From Epiperipatus broadwayi (taxonomy: Eukaryota > Onychophora > Udeonychophora > Euonychophora > Peripatidae), in the NCBI GenBank assembly GCA_028023455.1, contig JAQFVV010000320.1, positions 312,001-376,000 on the forward strand: a stretch of DNA of 64,000 nucleotides, in the 5' to 3' direction. The notes under the pieces were generated by a model. The model was given only the letters and a program-made list of their open reading frames with translations. It did no database searches and had not been told where the DNA came from. Each line of letters begins with the position of its first letter. Positions within the stretch are counted from its first letter, which is position 1. Shown in pieces: positions 1-12,640 of this stretch. Position numbers and translations under genes: made by a program.

Positions 1-47
1 GCTCTTGCAAACATTGGGGTTTCTTGATGAATTATAAATTAATTTTG

Positions 48-530
48 GTGATTTAGTTTGCGCTCACAGCCATTTTGAAATCTAAAGATCATCCAAAAAC
101 ACTGCTGACACATCCAACTGCTAAATGACAAATATTGAATAAAGTACCTCAAATTCATATTTTAGTAATTATAAGATAGTAAAAATAATATACTTTATTT
201 CATATGGTCATATGGTATAATCTTTTAGTATTTAGAAATTATAAGCTTGGTTTGATCAGACTTCTGCAACTTTTGGCTGATACTATGTATAAACCATCCT
301 TCTCCCTCCCCACAAATTTTGGCGCTTTGCACCATCATATTTCAAATATTTTATGAAGGTAAATTTTAAAAAAAAAACCTAATAAAATAAAGCATATTAT
401 TTTTATTAGCTTATAATTTTTAAAATGTGAATTTAAAATACTTTTATTCAATATTTATGTCATTTATCAGTTGGATATGTCTGTGGTGGTTTTTAGATTT
501 CAAAATGGCTGTGAGCGCAAACTAAATCAC
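48..530. mobile_element. Foldback (MITE-like) element, 39-bp inverted termini
   Basis: Positions 48-86 and 492-530 are exact reverse complements (core gtttgcgctcacagccattt on the left arm). The 405-bp interior is AT-rich and has no convincing coding content; an 84-codon open frame starting at 471 runs through the right terminus and is treated as chance. The structure fits a non-autonomous DNA transposon or foldback element. No clear target-site duplication is visible, so the family is unassigned. Confidence 0.6.
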
Positions 531-2186
531 GACCGATTAATCTATAAAAGAAATAGGAAAAATAAAAAAACAAAAAAAAACTATAGTAATAAATGGAAAA
601 TTATTAAAAACAGAGATGGAGATGGAAAAAATTCCTTTTCAGTCAACATTAGTGATATCTTGAAATTTATTCTTCTCCAGAATAGATATTACTTAATAAG
701 TAGAAAAAACAGCATACTATTTTAAAAGTGCTATTTTTGGACTATTCTATGAGAATCTTGCCAAATCTTAAGACATTATTTTTAAAAATAATTTTGTAGA
801 CAAAAGTGTATTAGCAAAAAAATATTTTCCGAAAATCAATATTTTTTAAGGGACATATTGTTAAAGCATGACTTCATACAATGAAAACTCTCTTTAAAAT
901 ATTAAATTTCAACTTATGACTACTAACAATTACAAAAAAAAGTAAGAACAATATTTTTGACAGCAATTTCCAATTTTTCTGTTTGTTGTCAATAAATTTC
1001 CAGTTTATTTTTTTGTTAAAAAAACCACTACATTGAAATAAAATCTAAATATAAACATATTCTTATTCAAAATTGTTTTTGTAAAATTATTAAATATTTA
1101 AATAATGAAAAAGTAAAAAAATTATATATGCATAATATTTTGTTTTTATAATGTAAACAAAAGTCAAGGCAATGCATGTGCAGAAATATATTTTTTATTC
1201 TGCATAATATGAATAGATTCTATTATGGTTTATTATTGGCTTTAGAGTTTGTATTGTTGTTTTTTGATTACAGTATCTTCTGATATCTAGATATTTTAAT
1301 TATCATCTAATAATTAAAGTTTTTTTTCAAATAAAATTTCTACTGCCAAACATTCAAAATGAATTTTGCCATTAATGGCATATATTATATATTGCAATGC
1401 CAATGGAGAGTTTTAGTGATTATCAAGTGAAAGACTAAATCTTTGAATATGTTATTTTGGAACTCACTGACAACCTTTTTTTGGTATTTTTTTTCACTTT
1501 TTCTACAGCATATCCTTTATCAAATATTTAGGTTTGAATTCAAACTTTCAGACATTTGATTATATGTGTAATGAAATGGTCTATTTTTTCTTGAATTTTT
1601 GATGAAGTTCACCATAATTAAGATCTTTCTTAACTTAATTAATTATTGGACCACAAAAAACCAATTTGATCATAGCTTTGACCCACAGACAATCAATCGT
1701 GTATAAAGTGGGATGACAAGATAAAAGTCAAGGAGGTGTGGTTTATTGCCAACTGTAGAAATGTAACAAATAAAAGAGAAAACAACATACAATTATCTAA
1801 CAAATGGAATATTTAAATATGCTAATTTAAATAAAAAATGTATGCATAATTACAGCATAAATAAAGCAGCAACAATTAATTTATGAAAGTTATAATTATG
1901 GTGAACTTTACTGAAAGTGTAATTAGCATTGGGTTATAAAAAGAAACTACTTCATTATGCAGATGAACAAATGTTTGCCAATTTGAATTGCAAGTACAAA
2001 TAAAGGGGAAAAAACCAAAAAAATTCATTGAAAGCATTATGTGAAAATATTAAAATTAATCTTAGAAATAAAATATTGTTTTTATAAATAAAAAAATAGC
2101 AATAATGCTATTAATTTACAATGAATTTATATCAGGCTTCAGTCCAAAAATGTATTTAATGAAAGCAAATTATCCTTAAAAATGTT
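531..2186. other. AT-rich stretch, no gene seen
   Basis: Poly(A)/poly(T) runs and short tandem AT motifs; no coding stretch, RNA gene or recognisable repeat family was found here. Confidence 0.5.
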
Positions 2187-2194
2187 TTGATTAG

Positions 2195-2600
2195 TGCTGC
2201 AGCATTGCTTGTCTTGGCTGTGAATATGAGAGAATCTCATGCTTGGGTGACTCAGGCCAGAGAGTTCTACTATGGTTTAAACTTCAAATCAGGCTGCTGT
2301 GTCACTCATCTCTGCCATCTGGATGGCAGGGTCTGGTGCTTGGAAGGTCTCACAAGCCTGGGTTTTGGTGGGGATCTGGGTGCTGTGGGGATTAGTAAGG
2401 GCATTGGATGAGAGAGTCTGAGCTTTGGAAATACCCCAAGGCCTGGTTCCTAGTCCTTAGCAGGGGGGGGGCTGGGATGTGGGTGCTGCGGGGATTAGTA
2501 TGGGTTTTCACTTTCTCATCTTCTGGATGGTGGAGATGATGTGATTCTTGGTAGCTGTGATCTATCTAGTTGCCATTAAGGGCAGGGGTTACTTAGTAAA
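2195..2600. repeat. GC-rich patch with internal duplication
   Basis: This segment is far richer in G and C than anything around it. It contains two related units of roughly 130 bp: one includes ggtgctgtggggattagtaa near 2377-2396, the other ggtgctgcggggattagtat near 2481-2500. A 74-codon open frame (2187-2411) crosses it but starts and stops at no recognisable gene signal and has no motif I know. It is most likely a fragment of a GC-rich interspersed or tandem repeat. A real exon cannot be excluded. Confidence 0.45.
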
Positions 2601-3359
2601 TTATGAGAGAAGCTATGAATGGCAAGATATATGCATATACAATTTAAGGTTTTTCTGTTCACTCGGTAAATCAAGTTCTGCATTGTAAATCATAGTTTGA
2701 ATCTTGTATATCACTACATATAACATGTAAATTCAAAGATTAATATTATGTTAATAAATCATATTTTGAGAAAAAAAATTATATGAAAATAATGAAATTA
2801 ATCTTTAGAAATATTAAAAATCAACTTTCCAATAAAAAAAATAATAGTTACTGACAAAGATGATTTTCTGTTTGATATCACTTATATTTTCAACATGCTA
2901 CTTTTTCTTTTAAAAATAAACCATACTCAAACAAAAGCTTTATATAAATATTACAATCTTATTAAGAAATAAATATTTAATAATTTTACAAAAATAGATA
3001 TAAAATAAAAAAATGTTTATTCTTCTATCAACAATGGTGTAAAAAGTGGCATATGTTGTGCAAGCAAATTTATTTTCTCCTAGTAGGTTTTGATTCTCTT
3101 TACTATACTGATTGATCCTGTTATTTAGGTACAAGAGTTACAACTAAAGTTTTAAATTATTAAATGGTTTGCAATTGTGAAATTTGCTAAAAAAAAATAA
3201 ATTTCCATTGAGAGCAATCCTAGACTTAAAAGTTGGTTAACATATACACAAATACATTTTAGTAACTCTTATTATTAAGTGCTGAAATAATTGTAATCAT
3301 AAAGAAGGAAATAAACCTCCAGTTATGCACTGTCTATAAAGTGTGTATTAAAATATTCG
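2601..3359. other. AT-rich stretch, no gene seen
   Basis: Short open frames only (for example 64 codons on the minus strand at 2940-3134) with AT-driven composition; nothing recognised. Confidence 0.45.
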
Positions 3360-3855
3360 TGCACTCACCTGCGAGTAATAATTTAAAAGCATATGAATTT
3401 ACATATGCTTAAAGTGAATTCATATATATGCCAAACATTATTGGCCATGTTTATCACAGGACTTGAATCTCTTATATGTCTGATGTTAAAATTTACAATT
3501 ATATTGTACAAATTTAGATATTTTATCAAAGGAGAGAGACAGGATCTCATTTGTAATCACTTGTGATTAAACATACATTAATTAGGAATAGACAATTATA
3601 TTGTACAAATTTAGATTTTCTATCACAAGTGAGGAACTGAATCTCATTTTTAACCACAGGCAATTAAATGTATTCTGTCTCTCTCCTATGATAGAATATC
3701 TAAATTCATATGATATAATTATCAATTTAAACATCAGGCATATAATAGATTCAAGCCCTGTGATAAGCATGGTCAGTAATGGTTGATATATATAAGAATA
3801 TACTTTAAGCATAAGTGATTTCACTTATACTTTCAAACTATTACTCGTGAGTGCA
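3360..3855. mobile_element. Foldback element with ~190-bp arms
   Basis: The left arm from 3360 (tgcactcac) and the right arm ending at 3855 (gtgagtgca) are imperfect reverse complements that can be followed about 190 bp inward, past shared blocks such as tttatcacaggacttgaatc (left) and its complement near 3750-3775. Near the centre, caattatattgtacaaattt occurs twice in direct orientation (about 3497 and 3594). Short open frames on both strands are shadows of the palindrome. It is a non-autonomous foldback transposon; the superfamily is not evident. Confidence 0.65.
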
Positions 3856-4042
3856 TGAAGATTTTAAAAATATATTTTAGTTGAATAAAATTTTAATTTT
3901 ATTTTTTATATAAATATCACCTGTTGAATTAATTATGTATGTCACATGGTCAATGATGCAATTAATATATTAATGATTTGTTATTTGTTTTTGTCAGTAC
4001 ATTTTTATCAACTCCACTTTAATTTATCTGATGAGTAAAAGT

Positions 4043-4245
4043 TAATATTAAATCATCTATGCTCTTTATTGCTGTTTTACAATGCTTATATTAAAACTTT
4101 CTATGACAGTTTTGATTGACCTAGCAATCTTAGAATTATAAATAGAAGTTCTGAAGAAGATTGCTGAGGTAATCGAAACTGTCATAGGGGATTGTAATAT
4201 AAGCATTGTAAAACAGTAATAAAGAGCATAGATGATTTAATATTA
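4043..4245. mobile_element. Small near-perfect foldback element
   Basis: The left arm starts at 4043 and its reverse complement ends at 4245; the arms pair over about 70 bp (for example ttgctgttttacaatgctta and its complement), leaving a short central hairpin that includes gcaatctt/aagattgc. The whole element can fold into one long stem. It resembles a small palindromic MITE. Confidence 0.65.
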
Positions 4246-4591
4246 TATGAATTTGACAATGCAATAAGAAAAATAAAGTTATGAGCAAAAGTTGTTGGCA
4301 AAATGCATGTGTAGTAAGAGAAGATGTCATGAATTTTTATATTGGTAGATGATTGCGATGGATTTAAAAAACAAAAAACTTAAAATTTTCAGATTTATGC
4401 TTATAATATTAAGATACAGCAAATAAAATTTGCTTAATGCAAATAAGATTAAAGTTTTTCTGATTTATGCTTATGTAATATTCAATTTTATTTATTAGCA
4501 CAGAAATCATATGTAATTTAAACAGAAATGAGTCACACCTTAAGCACATAAGATGTAGTGTTGTTATAATAATTCAATGATGTCTTGTTAG

Positions 4592-4668
4592 GTATTGAGA
4601 ATACTCTCAAACCAAATCACAAGAGGCTTGGATTGGATAATGAAGGAGGTTTCTCTAAAATTGGTCCT
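4592..4668 (+). CDS. Candidate internal exon (unknown protein)
   Basis: A 77-nt segment follows the acceptor tgtcttgttag and precedes a good donor, GTGAGT, at 4669. After two carried-over bases it is fully open in one frame for 25 codons and ends on a codon boundary. The peptide ends KRLGLDNEGGFSKIGP and has a mixed composition (Gly, Asp, Glu, Pro, Lys) unlike the AT-driven frames nearby. I do not recognise the family. The segment is too short to be sure, and the phase does not join directly to the candidate exon at 9347, so any shared gene would need another exon between them. It could instead be a transposon relic. Confidence 0.35.
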
Positions 4669-7600
4669 GTGAGTTTTCTTATATTGCTATGGTTTATTAT
4701 TTAGAATTTGACTAATATAAATATTTTATATTTTATTTAAACAATAAGTTAATAGAAGGTATTTAAATGCTCTATATAAATGTAGTCCTCTAACATTAGC
4801 CTAATTTTTTTTCTCTGATGAAAAATGTTTTCGTATTATTTTCAAACAGGAGTTCCTTATGTAAATAACTAAAATTACATTGTCTACTCTCTGCATTCAA
4901 ATTCAATTGAAAAAAGAAATATTACCAAGAGTTCTCTATTTCATATTTTGAAATAAACTTAGGATTACAATTTAAGTAGGTGATTGAGATTTTAAAAAGC
5001 ATCGACTTTATGCAAATATATAATCATCATCATCAATAGTATTCTGTCCAATGGCCAGATCCATAAGACAAAATATAATAGTATATAATAATAGTCTTAA
5101 AAAATGCAAATGTTGATATATTCACACATATATTTTTTAGTGTGATACTAACCTATAGCACTGCAGTTAACTATAGATAATATATGCATTTTAAAATATT
5201 TTGTCTAAAAATTTTACATATATATTATTGAATAAAAATTAAAATTATGGAGGAAGAGAATAGTTTAATAATGAATGAAAGAGTATAAAATGTTGAATAA
5301 ATATATACAAAAAAGGGAAATGTTAATTGTTTTGACATGTAAATGGTTTGTCAGAAAATTTAGATATAAAACAGCTAAAATTATAGATTAGAGTGGTTGT
5401 ATAGAGTGTAAAAACTTAACAATTACACCCACAAAGTAGTTTTCAATTATATATATATATAGTGACCTTTTATTCAGGTCTCTGTATTTAATAATCCAAA
5501 ATTTTAAACCTTAATAATATATTTGGCATGAAAATCTTAATGAGTGGCTTTAATAAAGACCGTTTTGAATGCACTAGGAAATTGCTTGAGTAGAGATGAG
5601 ATTTCAAACCCAGTGTATATTTGAAACTAGGGATAAAACAACAATTTACAAATATTGTTATTAATTGGGAAATAACTATTACTATATTTTATTATTGTTG
5701 AATAGCAATTAAAATAAATAAACAAATAAATTAAATTTATTAAAACTTGTAAAATAAATGATGATAGTCAATTACTTAAGTATATTTTTTATGTAGTGAA
5801 TCTAAAGCTGTCTTGAATAATTATGGGTCGTTATTAAAAATGAAGCCAGAGGGGGTAATATTAATTATTCACACTATGATTATTGGTTTGATTGTTCCCA
5901 GAGTGCATAGTAATAAAAGCTATATATGTTTTAACAAAGTTGTAGGGGGGGGTGGATTAAGAAAAAAGAACTCAGCAATCTCAGACTTCAACTCTGATCT
6001 TCTAAAATAAGGAGAAAAAAAAAAGCTAAAAATCAGAAAAATTTGGGAATCTAATTGAATGGGATTATAATATTGATATCTAAAGATGACTGAATAGAAA
6101 AACTTCAAACCTTGCTATCGTTTCAAACACCTTTTCATCGATTGATGGTTCTTAAAAGTTATACTGGAGGAAAAATGGAAACCTTGTGCTTCATAATTGT
6201 CTACTATAAATATTGCTTCAAACCCAAAAAAATTCAAGAAAAAGTAAGCTTTTGCTTTTATGTTGTTTATATTTTAAAAAACCCTTCTTTAAAAATGATG
6301 CACAAATTATTTATAAGTAAACTAAAAAGTTGATAATGTTTGTATTTTCGCGCCATTAGCAAATATAGAGTAGAAAGATGTTCGTTTGAAAATCGTAATT
6401 TCAAGAAAATAAATTCAAAATAATTTTAAAGAGGGATTTCAGAAGATATCATAAATAAAATCAAAAGTCTTTTTATATCATATTTTAATAAAGTTAAAAG
6501 ATAATTGCAAGTGATTTTATTCTCAATTCTTTATTAAGAAATAAATACTCATCGGCTGATTTTTTTTATAGCACCAAACTTGTGTAATGATAGTAATAGA
6601 AAAATTACAAATTCATTAAAATGTTAAGGATATCATATTAATAATTGGATAAATTTCTTTTAATATTATTAATGATATCATGCTTTGCTGATAAAAATGG
6701 AACAAAATAATTATTTACTTATAGAAGTTTTCCGTGCAATGCATATAAGTAAGATTTTAAAAATAGTTTAGAAATGACCCGACTGTTTAAAGATTGTTAC
6801 ATGTTTATTACCACGAAGGAAAGAATAAAAATAATAAAGAATTTGAAAAAAAATATAAGTATGTTAAGTGTAATAAAATTCTACTCATTTTCAAGAAAAA
6901 TTATTGGGATTCAAATGTAAATAAATGATTTTAGTTATATTTTACTTGAAACGTTCACAGAATAAATCAATAAAGGTCTTTAAAAAGTTTGTTTTGAAGA
7001 TTACAATAATTTAAAGAGATATTCAAGAAAATTATCTAGAGAAAAATAGATAAACCTATCCTTTTAAGTCTGCTACAATTGGAAGTGTGAATTTTAATTG
7101 TCTTATTAATTATTGGTACAGAAATCATCAAATAATTTTTGCCTTTGGATAAGTGGTGAATATTGCATTATTATACATCCAACAGGATAATAAACATATA
7201 TACGCGTTATCTGGAATGTTTGCTCATCATAATATCAGTTATTATCAGTTCAACTCACAAAGATTAAATAACTTGGACAAATTGTATAAAATTTAATGGA
7301 AGAAAACATTTGTTTATTTTTTTTTTATTACTGCTGTGTTATGTATATTACTTACATCTTGGGTTATTTGGGAATTTTGTTTTTAAACATATATGTTTTA
7401 TTGTGGCATGAAAACTATATATCTTGAGTTAAAGAGAAGAAAAAAATGTGTAAAATAGATACATATATTACATGTATTTTTATTTTTTTAGTTAAGGGAA
7501 AACAGGATATTACATAGATCATTTATCTAGAGAAAATGAGAGAGAAAGATATTTACTTCTCTCATATTTTAAAACAGATTTTAATGGGTATTATTAAAGA

Positions 7601-9346
7601 GTGAACATGCAGACATTCTATCAAAGATATTAGAATGACCAAATTATTTTCTTATATAAAAGAAACTTTGATATAAGCCTTTTTCATTTTGTAATTTTGT
7701 ATAGAAATGAACTTGTCCACTTTGAATACAAATGCAGGTTTGATCTTTATTGCTTAAATATGTTGTGCTCTCTGTAACAAAGGTATCAGTGTCATTTTAA
7801 AAGAATTAATGATCATTTGACATATATTTTGGTTTGTCTATTGATACATTAATGATTCTGCATTGTGAAATGGAATATATATATCTCCAATGATATTGTT
7901 GGTATTGTTTTACCTTGCTATAATATTGAGAATGATTAGTGGCTGTTTTTTAGCTGATATGATGTTCCAATATAATGGCATCCAATAGATTAATATTAAT
8001 ATTGAACATGGACTGATGGAGAGTCACCTATTGCTGATTCGATGAGAGGAAAGTTTTGGTAGAGGCTAAGTAGTAATTAATGCTTATTAGCATAAATAAT
8101 CCTAAAAAGAAAGGATATCCATGGTCTGAATTCTATCTTTTCTGTGATGAAGCAAAGCTCACACATGTGTATACCCATAGAGAGGTAGTAGAATTAGCCA
8201 TACTATTATGCAACTGTCATGTTGTTTTTATAGAGCCTCCCTTTTTAATATTAAATCCCTCATGATGATATAGAGTTAGTTTTTCCACCATGTATGGTGA
8301 AGTATAGTAGTTCAAGAATCATATAGCAAGTATAAAATAAAATGTTAGATTTAAGAACACTGATTTATCTATAGTGTTAGCTTAATTGTTATAGTGTTTT
8401 ATTATGTTGTAGGATCATTATCAGTTATAGACAGATCAAACTAAGATCTATTAACAATTGTAGAACTTATAGATGTAAAAGCAAGAGATGCACATTGGCA
8501 GTGTGAATTCATCTTCATCAAATAATGATTTGACAATGGATTGGTAAGATCATTTAGGTATTCAATAATTGAGTTGTGGACATAGTTAATGTTTTAGTGA
8601 GATCTATGTGTATTTGACTTTTGATGTCTGTTCTTTAATATACCAAACTTATTCATTTCAAATCTTAATCAGTTAGTAATTGTGCAGAATATGGTAATTG
8701 CCCTTATCATATTCTGATAAAAGAAATGGTTTCAGTATAATGCAACCCTTGATAATTTTTAATTCTAAATTTAAACTTGGTGCATATCCTAAAGTCCTAA
8801 ATATACTGTTAGTTTTGTCATTTAAGTGCTAGTGCGGCTTAAATAAGTTTCATTATTTCATTTTTGCAGGATAGACTAAATAGTAATCAATGATACTCTT
8901 AATAACATTGTATAAGTTAGTCGCATTGACTAAGAATATGGTCAATGGGATACTAAGTATTTGTCCCATCCATAAGGTCTTTTAATATATTAGTTTTATT
9001 TCATGCTATGTCTTTGAATTAAAAAGTTGTAAATATTGTAAATAAAGTTTGTTGTGTTTAAAAATTTATTTAGTTGCCTGTAATCTTATTGCTAATTACC
9101 ATATATACATTATTATTGTTATTGCTATCAACCCATCAGAAGATTATAAATTGAAATCATCATCGACCAATATAGTACTATTAACTATATTATGCTATAT
9201 CATAATAACAATTTTGTTAAGCCTTATAATTTATTAGTACATCTAATGCATCATCACACAATAAACAAAATGTTAATAACTTAGAGTATAGATTATTTTA
9301 AGTAATAGATTAAAAGATAAATATAATATTGATTTAATTGTTTTAG
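4669..9346. other. Putative intronic/intergenic AT-rich DNA
   Basis: Only short open frames with AT-driven composition (5813-6010, 6112-6333, 8080-8265, 9049-9237). A small microsatellite lies at 5447-5462. No transposon family, tRNA or convincing exon was found between the two candidate exons. Confidence 0.4.
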
Positions 9347-9416
9347 TTGAACCCACAGAGCTATCATTCACTGATCTTGATCACATTGTTTATAATTATT
9401 TGAGAAAAGGAATTTG
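9347..9416 (+). CDS. Candidate internal exon (unknown protein)
   Basis: A 70-nt segment is preceded by a pyrimidine-containing acceptor (ttaattgttttag) and followed by the near-ideal donor GTAAGTG at 9417. It is open in one frame with two carried bases at each end; the peptide includes TELSFTDLDHIVYNYLRKG, which looks like genuine folded-protein sequence. The family is not recognised. Strand matches the candidate exon at 4592, so both could belong to one + strand gene with long introns, but their phases require at least one unseen exon between them. Confidence 0.4.
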
Positions 9417-9899
9417 GTAAGTGATTGTGTTTATTTAGTAAAAAGTTATTCCTATTTCTTAAATATTAAAGTTATAAGAGTTATTGAGTTCATAAAGTTT
9501 ATGTGTAACTGCTAAATATAGTTCTTAATTTGAGTTTATATTGAGAGCTGTTTTGTGCATTGTATTCGGGTAGTGGTAAAATCCCTCTCACTGACCCAAA
9601 TATATTTTGTATAATGATTTTGAGTGTTTGAACCCTGAGAAGAATTAGTTGTTAAGTTTCAAGCTAGAATTTAAATTTGTAATAAACTTTATATCTAGTG
9701 GATTAATATAGTTGGACTTGAAATAAATTACTTTCACTGTTTTATGAAAGTCAACCAAAATTTAAGGTAAATTACTTCTTTTGTTGTAAAAAGTATAGTT
9801 TGTTTTAACTTCAGGATAAATATTCTGGTTGTGTCATGCTTGAAATCTCAGTTTTATTTAGCTTATCTTTTTACCATTTAATACTACATCAGTTCATAG

Positions 9900-10210
9900 T
9901 TTAAGATTTCAGTCTCCATCATTAACATTATTCTTCAATTTCATCTTGATCGTACTTGTACTTATTCATTCTCATTCATTATCATAATTGATTAATCATA
10001 CATTAAATTTTATTCTTTTATCATCTTAACTATTCATTAACTCTTATTCTATCATCATCTTAATCATTCATTATTCTCATACTTCTTCATTCTTTTCTCT
10101 TCATTCTTAGACTCATCTCATTCTACTATTTAATTATTACTTATTTTCATCATCCATTTAGTCATCTACATCATAATTTACTTATCATTTCATTTATAGT
10201 CTTAATTTCA
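9900..10210 (+). repeat. Low-complexity TCATT-rich pyrimidine tract
   Basis: About 300 bp of degenerate tandem TCATT/ATTCAT/CTTAAT-type motifs; strand asymmetry is strong, with few G residues. Probably an old decayed microsatellite. The preceding 9417-9900 shows nothing recognisable. Confidence 0.5.
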
Positions 10211-10934
10211 TAATCATTCCAGAGATATAATTATTAGCTAGTTATTGGTTTTCTAAATATCAGAGTTAGCTCATCATATTTTGTTTGTTTGGATTTCAAA
10301 GCTGGTTTGACCAGAAGTTATTATCTTGATTAATCAGGAATCATTTCGTTAATTTTACATTTTTGTTTCTTTATGCTTATATTCTTGATAATGAGAGTAT
10401 AATAGGTTGCATAGGAGAATTTAGTCACTAAAACATGCAGCATGATTTGTTTGTGACCAGTTAGACCAGTGAGAAGGTTACAATTGAGATTATGGTGCAA
10501 TGTAGTGGCTTGATTGATTGATTAAGGATGTAGCTAGGTTATATGGGATTATGGCACCCAGAAATGTGTGGGCCTAACTGTCCAATGATCAGAGGGAAGG
10601 TTACAATATATATATATATGATAAAAAAAGTTTTGAATGATGATCTAGTTCATAGAATACATCAATGACTAAAGATAGAAATATTAAATTAATGGAATAA
10701 AAACAAGTTGAAATGTTATTTGTTCAATAAAAATAACAAGTTTTTTCCTCATGTTAATTGGAAAAGTTAAGAAAGTAATGATGAATTATATTTTGCAATG
10801 ATTAAGAAAGAATTTGTAAAAGCTTTTAAATGAATTGAAAAGCAATATAATATAATAAAATTCCAATTAAATTACTAAATCTGCAAGGTAAAAGGTGTTT
10901 TTCTGAAGGTTTGTAATGATGGTGTTCTAGTTGT
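10211..10934. other. AT-rich stretch, no gene seen
   Basis: A (TA)n microsatellite near 10606-10618; otherwise no gene or repeat recognised. Confidence 0.4.
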
Positions 10935-11070
10935 ATTTTTATATTGGACTATTTCCATCATTTAATATGTGTGTTGAATATCTTTAGAACAATTTAATTT
11001 ATTTAAATATTCCAAATACATTCAACTGTTAGTAATATCAAAATGATGGAAATAGTCCAATATACAAATG
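10935..11070 (-). mobile_element. K-family SINE 3' fragment with inverted ends
   Basis: On the minus strand this reads as the tail of the SINE at 34.7-35.0 kb: gttgaatgtatttgg, then a taaataaa block, then atggaaatagtccaatat. The last block is also present inverted, so 10941-10963 and 11041-11063 form a 23-bp perfect inverted repeat around a 77-bp core. It is a 5'-truncated, folded-back K copy. Confidence 0.5.
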
Positions 11071-11261
11071 CAAAAAGGTTTGAAAAAATTAATTCCTATT
11101 TGAATTGCAATCTATGACTGTTGGAGTTTAATTTCAGAATAATTTGTTTATCAATTCAAGTATTATTGAGGTTTTTAAATAGACAGATCCCCATTCCATA
11201 GATCACATGTACCTTTTAATATGGATTAATAAAGATATAGGAATAAAAATTACACATAGGT

Positions 11262-11560
11262 TAAACTCTTCATACAGTAGCACCACTCAGTGAAAGCCAG
11301 AGTAATTAATAGATGCAGGAAGGCTTGTGCATAAAATCCCTAACTAGTGTCTACTCATCCAATATCCCAGCCTAGTTTCTAGCTTGTGGTTTTCATCAGT
11401 GTGGAGCCTTAGATCTGAGAGCACTTCACGTAAATCTTAGTATCTAATGCTAAACTCATTTCAGAATCCATATTTTTTGCACAAATCTTCCTACATCCAT
11501 TGATTACTCTGGCTTTCACTGAGTGGTGCTACTGTATGGAGAATTTAGCCTCTGTGTAAA
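11262..11560. mobile_element. Repeat A, inverted copy
   Basis: The left part is an antisense repeat A copy; the right end is the outer terminus of a second copy in the opposite orientation. The ends (cttcatacagtagcaccact and its complement) make an inverted repeat of about 50 bp. On the minus strand the left copy keeps CTGATGA and GAAACTAG of the hammerhead-like core, but the base before the expected cleavage nucleotide is changed from T to G (tagGC rather than tagTC). The sequence agtaattaatagatgcagga is typical of the family. Confidence 0.7.
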
Positions 11561-12119
11561 CAGCCTGCGAAAGCATAAAGAATGGTGATCATGTGAGGTT
11601 TAATAGGTTTAATACAAATTACAATTAGAGTTAGATAAAGAATTTTGTTTAATTGCTATTGAAAAAATAGACATAAAGGAAAATGTATGATGGTGTTGTA
11701 TATATATTGTTCTATTTAATAAGCAATTGAAAAATAATCTTTAAATAATCTATGGCATGCAAAAATCTCTCCATCAACTTTTCATATTAGAATCAATAGT
11801 GGTAAAAGACAATATTTAACAAATTACTAGTGGTAATAATTTATTATTTTTCTTTTTATCTAAGAATAATTAAATACTCTTTTATTACTCAATAATTAGA
11901 TAATTATTTGAAGCAGTAATGCTTTTTCCATTTGGAATTTTTTTTAAAGTTTCTTTCCTTGAAAATGGAATAAAGATTCAAAACCCTGTTTAAATAAATG
12001 ATAGTTAACAATATTAAAAATCATGCTGTAAAGTTCATGTATATATTTATATATTGTATTACATGATTATTGTATTTGATAACAATGGAGTTAACATTGG
12101 AGATAGAAGAATATATTGT
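11561..12119. other. Repeat A flank then AT-rich DNA
   Basis: To about 11596 the sequence (agcataaagaatggtgatca) is the tail also found downstream of other repeat A copies; the rest is AT-rich with nothing recognised. Confidence 0.4.
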
Positions 12120-12640
12120 ATTAGATGTTTATCATTTGACAGTATTTGTGGACAGTGGGGATAAGCCTAATATGCTGAAGTAATAGAAGAGCTTTTAGAA
12201 GATTTGGACTGAATATAAATGTAAGTGAAAATAAATGATGAGATAAAAACATTAAGAATAAACATTGAACAAAAAAAGTATAAAACTGATTAATGATTTT
12301 AAATATTTGGGAAGTTATTGATTATGGAAATAGCAATAAAAAAAATTAGAATAAGAATTATAATTGTAGAACAAGGCTTTTAAAAAAAGAGGAAGAAATA
12401 TTTTGGCAGTCATTAAAATTAACTTTTATAAATAGGATTTCTTAAATGCTTTATTTGAGCATATCTTGATGCTAAACTGGAAAACAGATAATTATGAAAA
12501 AATGGAAAGAAAAAAGGGAAGACTAAATTTATAGATGCGGATTTAGAAAAGATATTTTAAAAAGGAAATTTAGTGTATAAAATTAATCATTCTGTAAAAA
12601 ACTGATTCTTGATGAAATTATGAAAAGAAATTAGTCTAGA
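12120..12640 (+). pseudogene. Decayed LINE reverse transcriptase C-terminal relic
   Basis: Conceptual + strand frames, broken by many stops and shifts, give FKYLGS near 12300-12320, then AFKKRKKYF, then ALFEHILMLNWKTDNYEKME. This order matches the thumb and C-terminal region of LINE RTs, where a FKYLGS motif precedes a charged helix and a LYGSETWT-like block. No intact domain remains and the catalytic part is absent. The RTE/jockey-type assignment is by motif memory only. Confidence 0.4.

Noticed and set aside
4027-4040. CTGATGAG match as possible hammerhead
   Set aside because: No GAAA or stem II follows.
4815-4850. CTGATGA match as possible hammerhead
   Set aside because: No GAAA at suitable distance and no stem I pairing.
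6347-6356. E2F-like tttcgcgcc site
   Set aside because: A single isolated motif without neighbouring promoter signals.
8080-8265. 61-codon frame with mixed composition
   Set aside because: No acceptor or donor at its ends, stops on both sides, no known motif.
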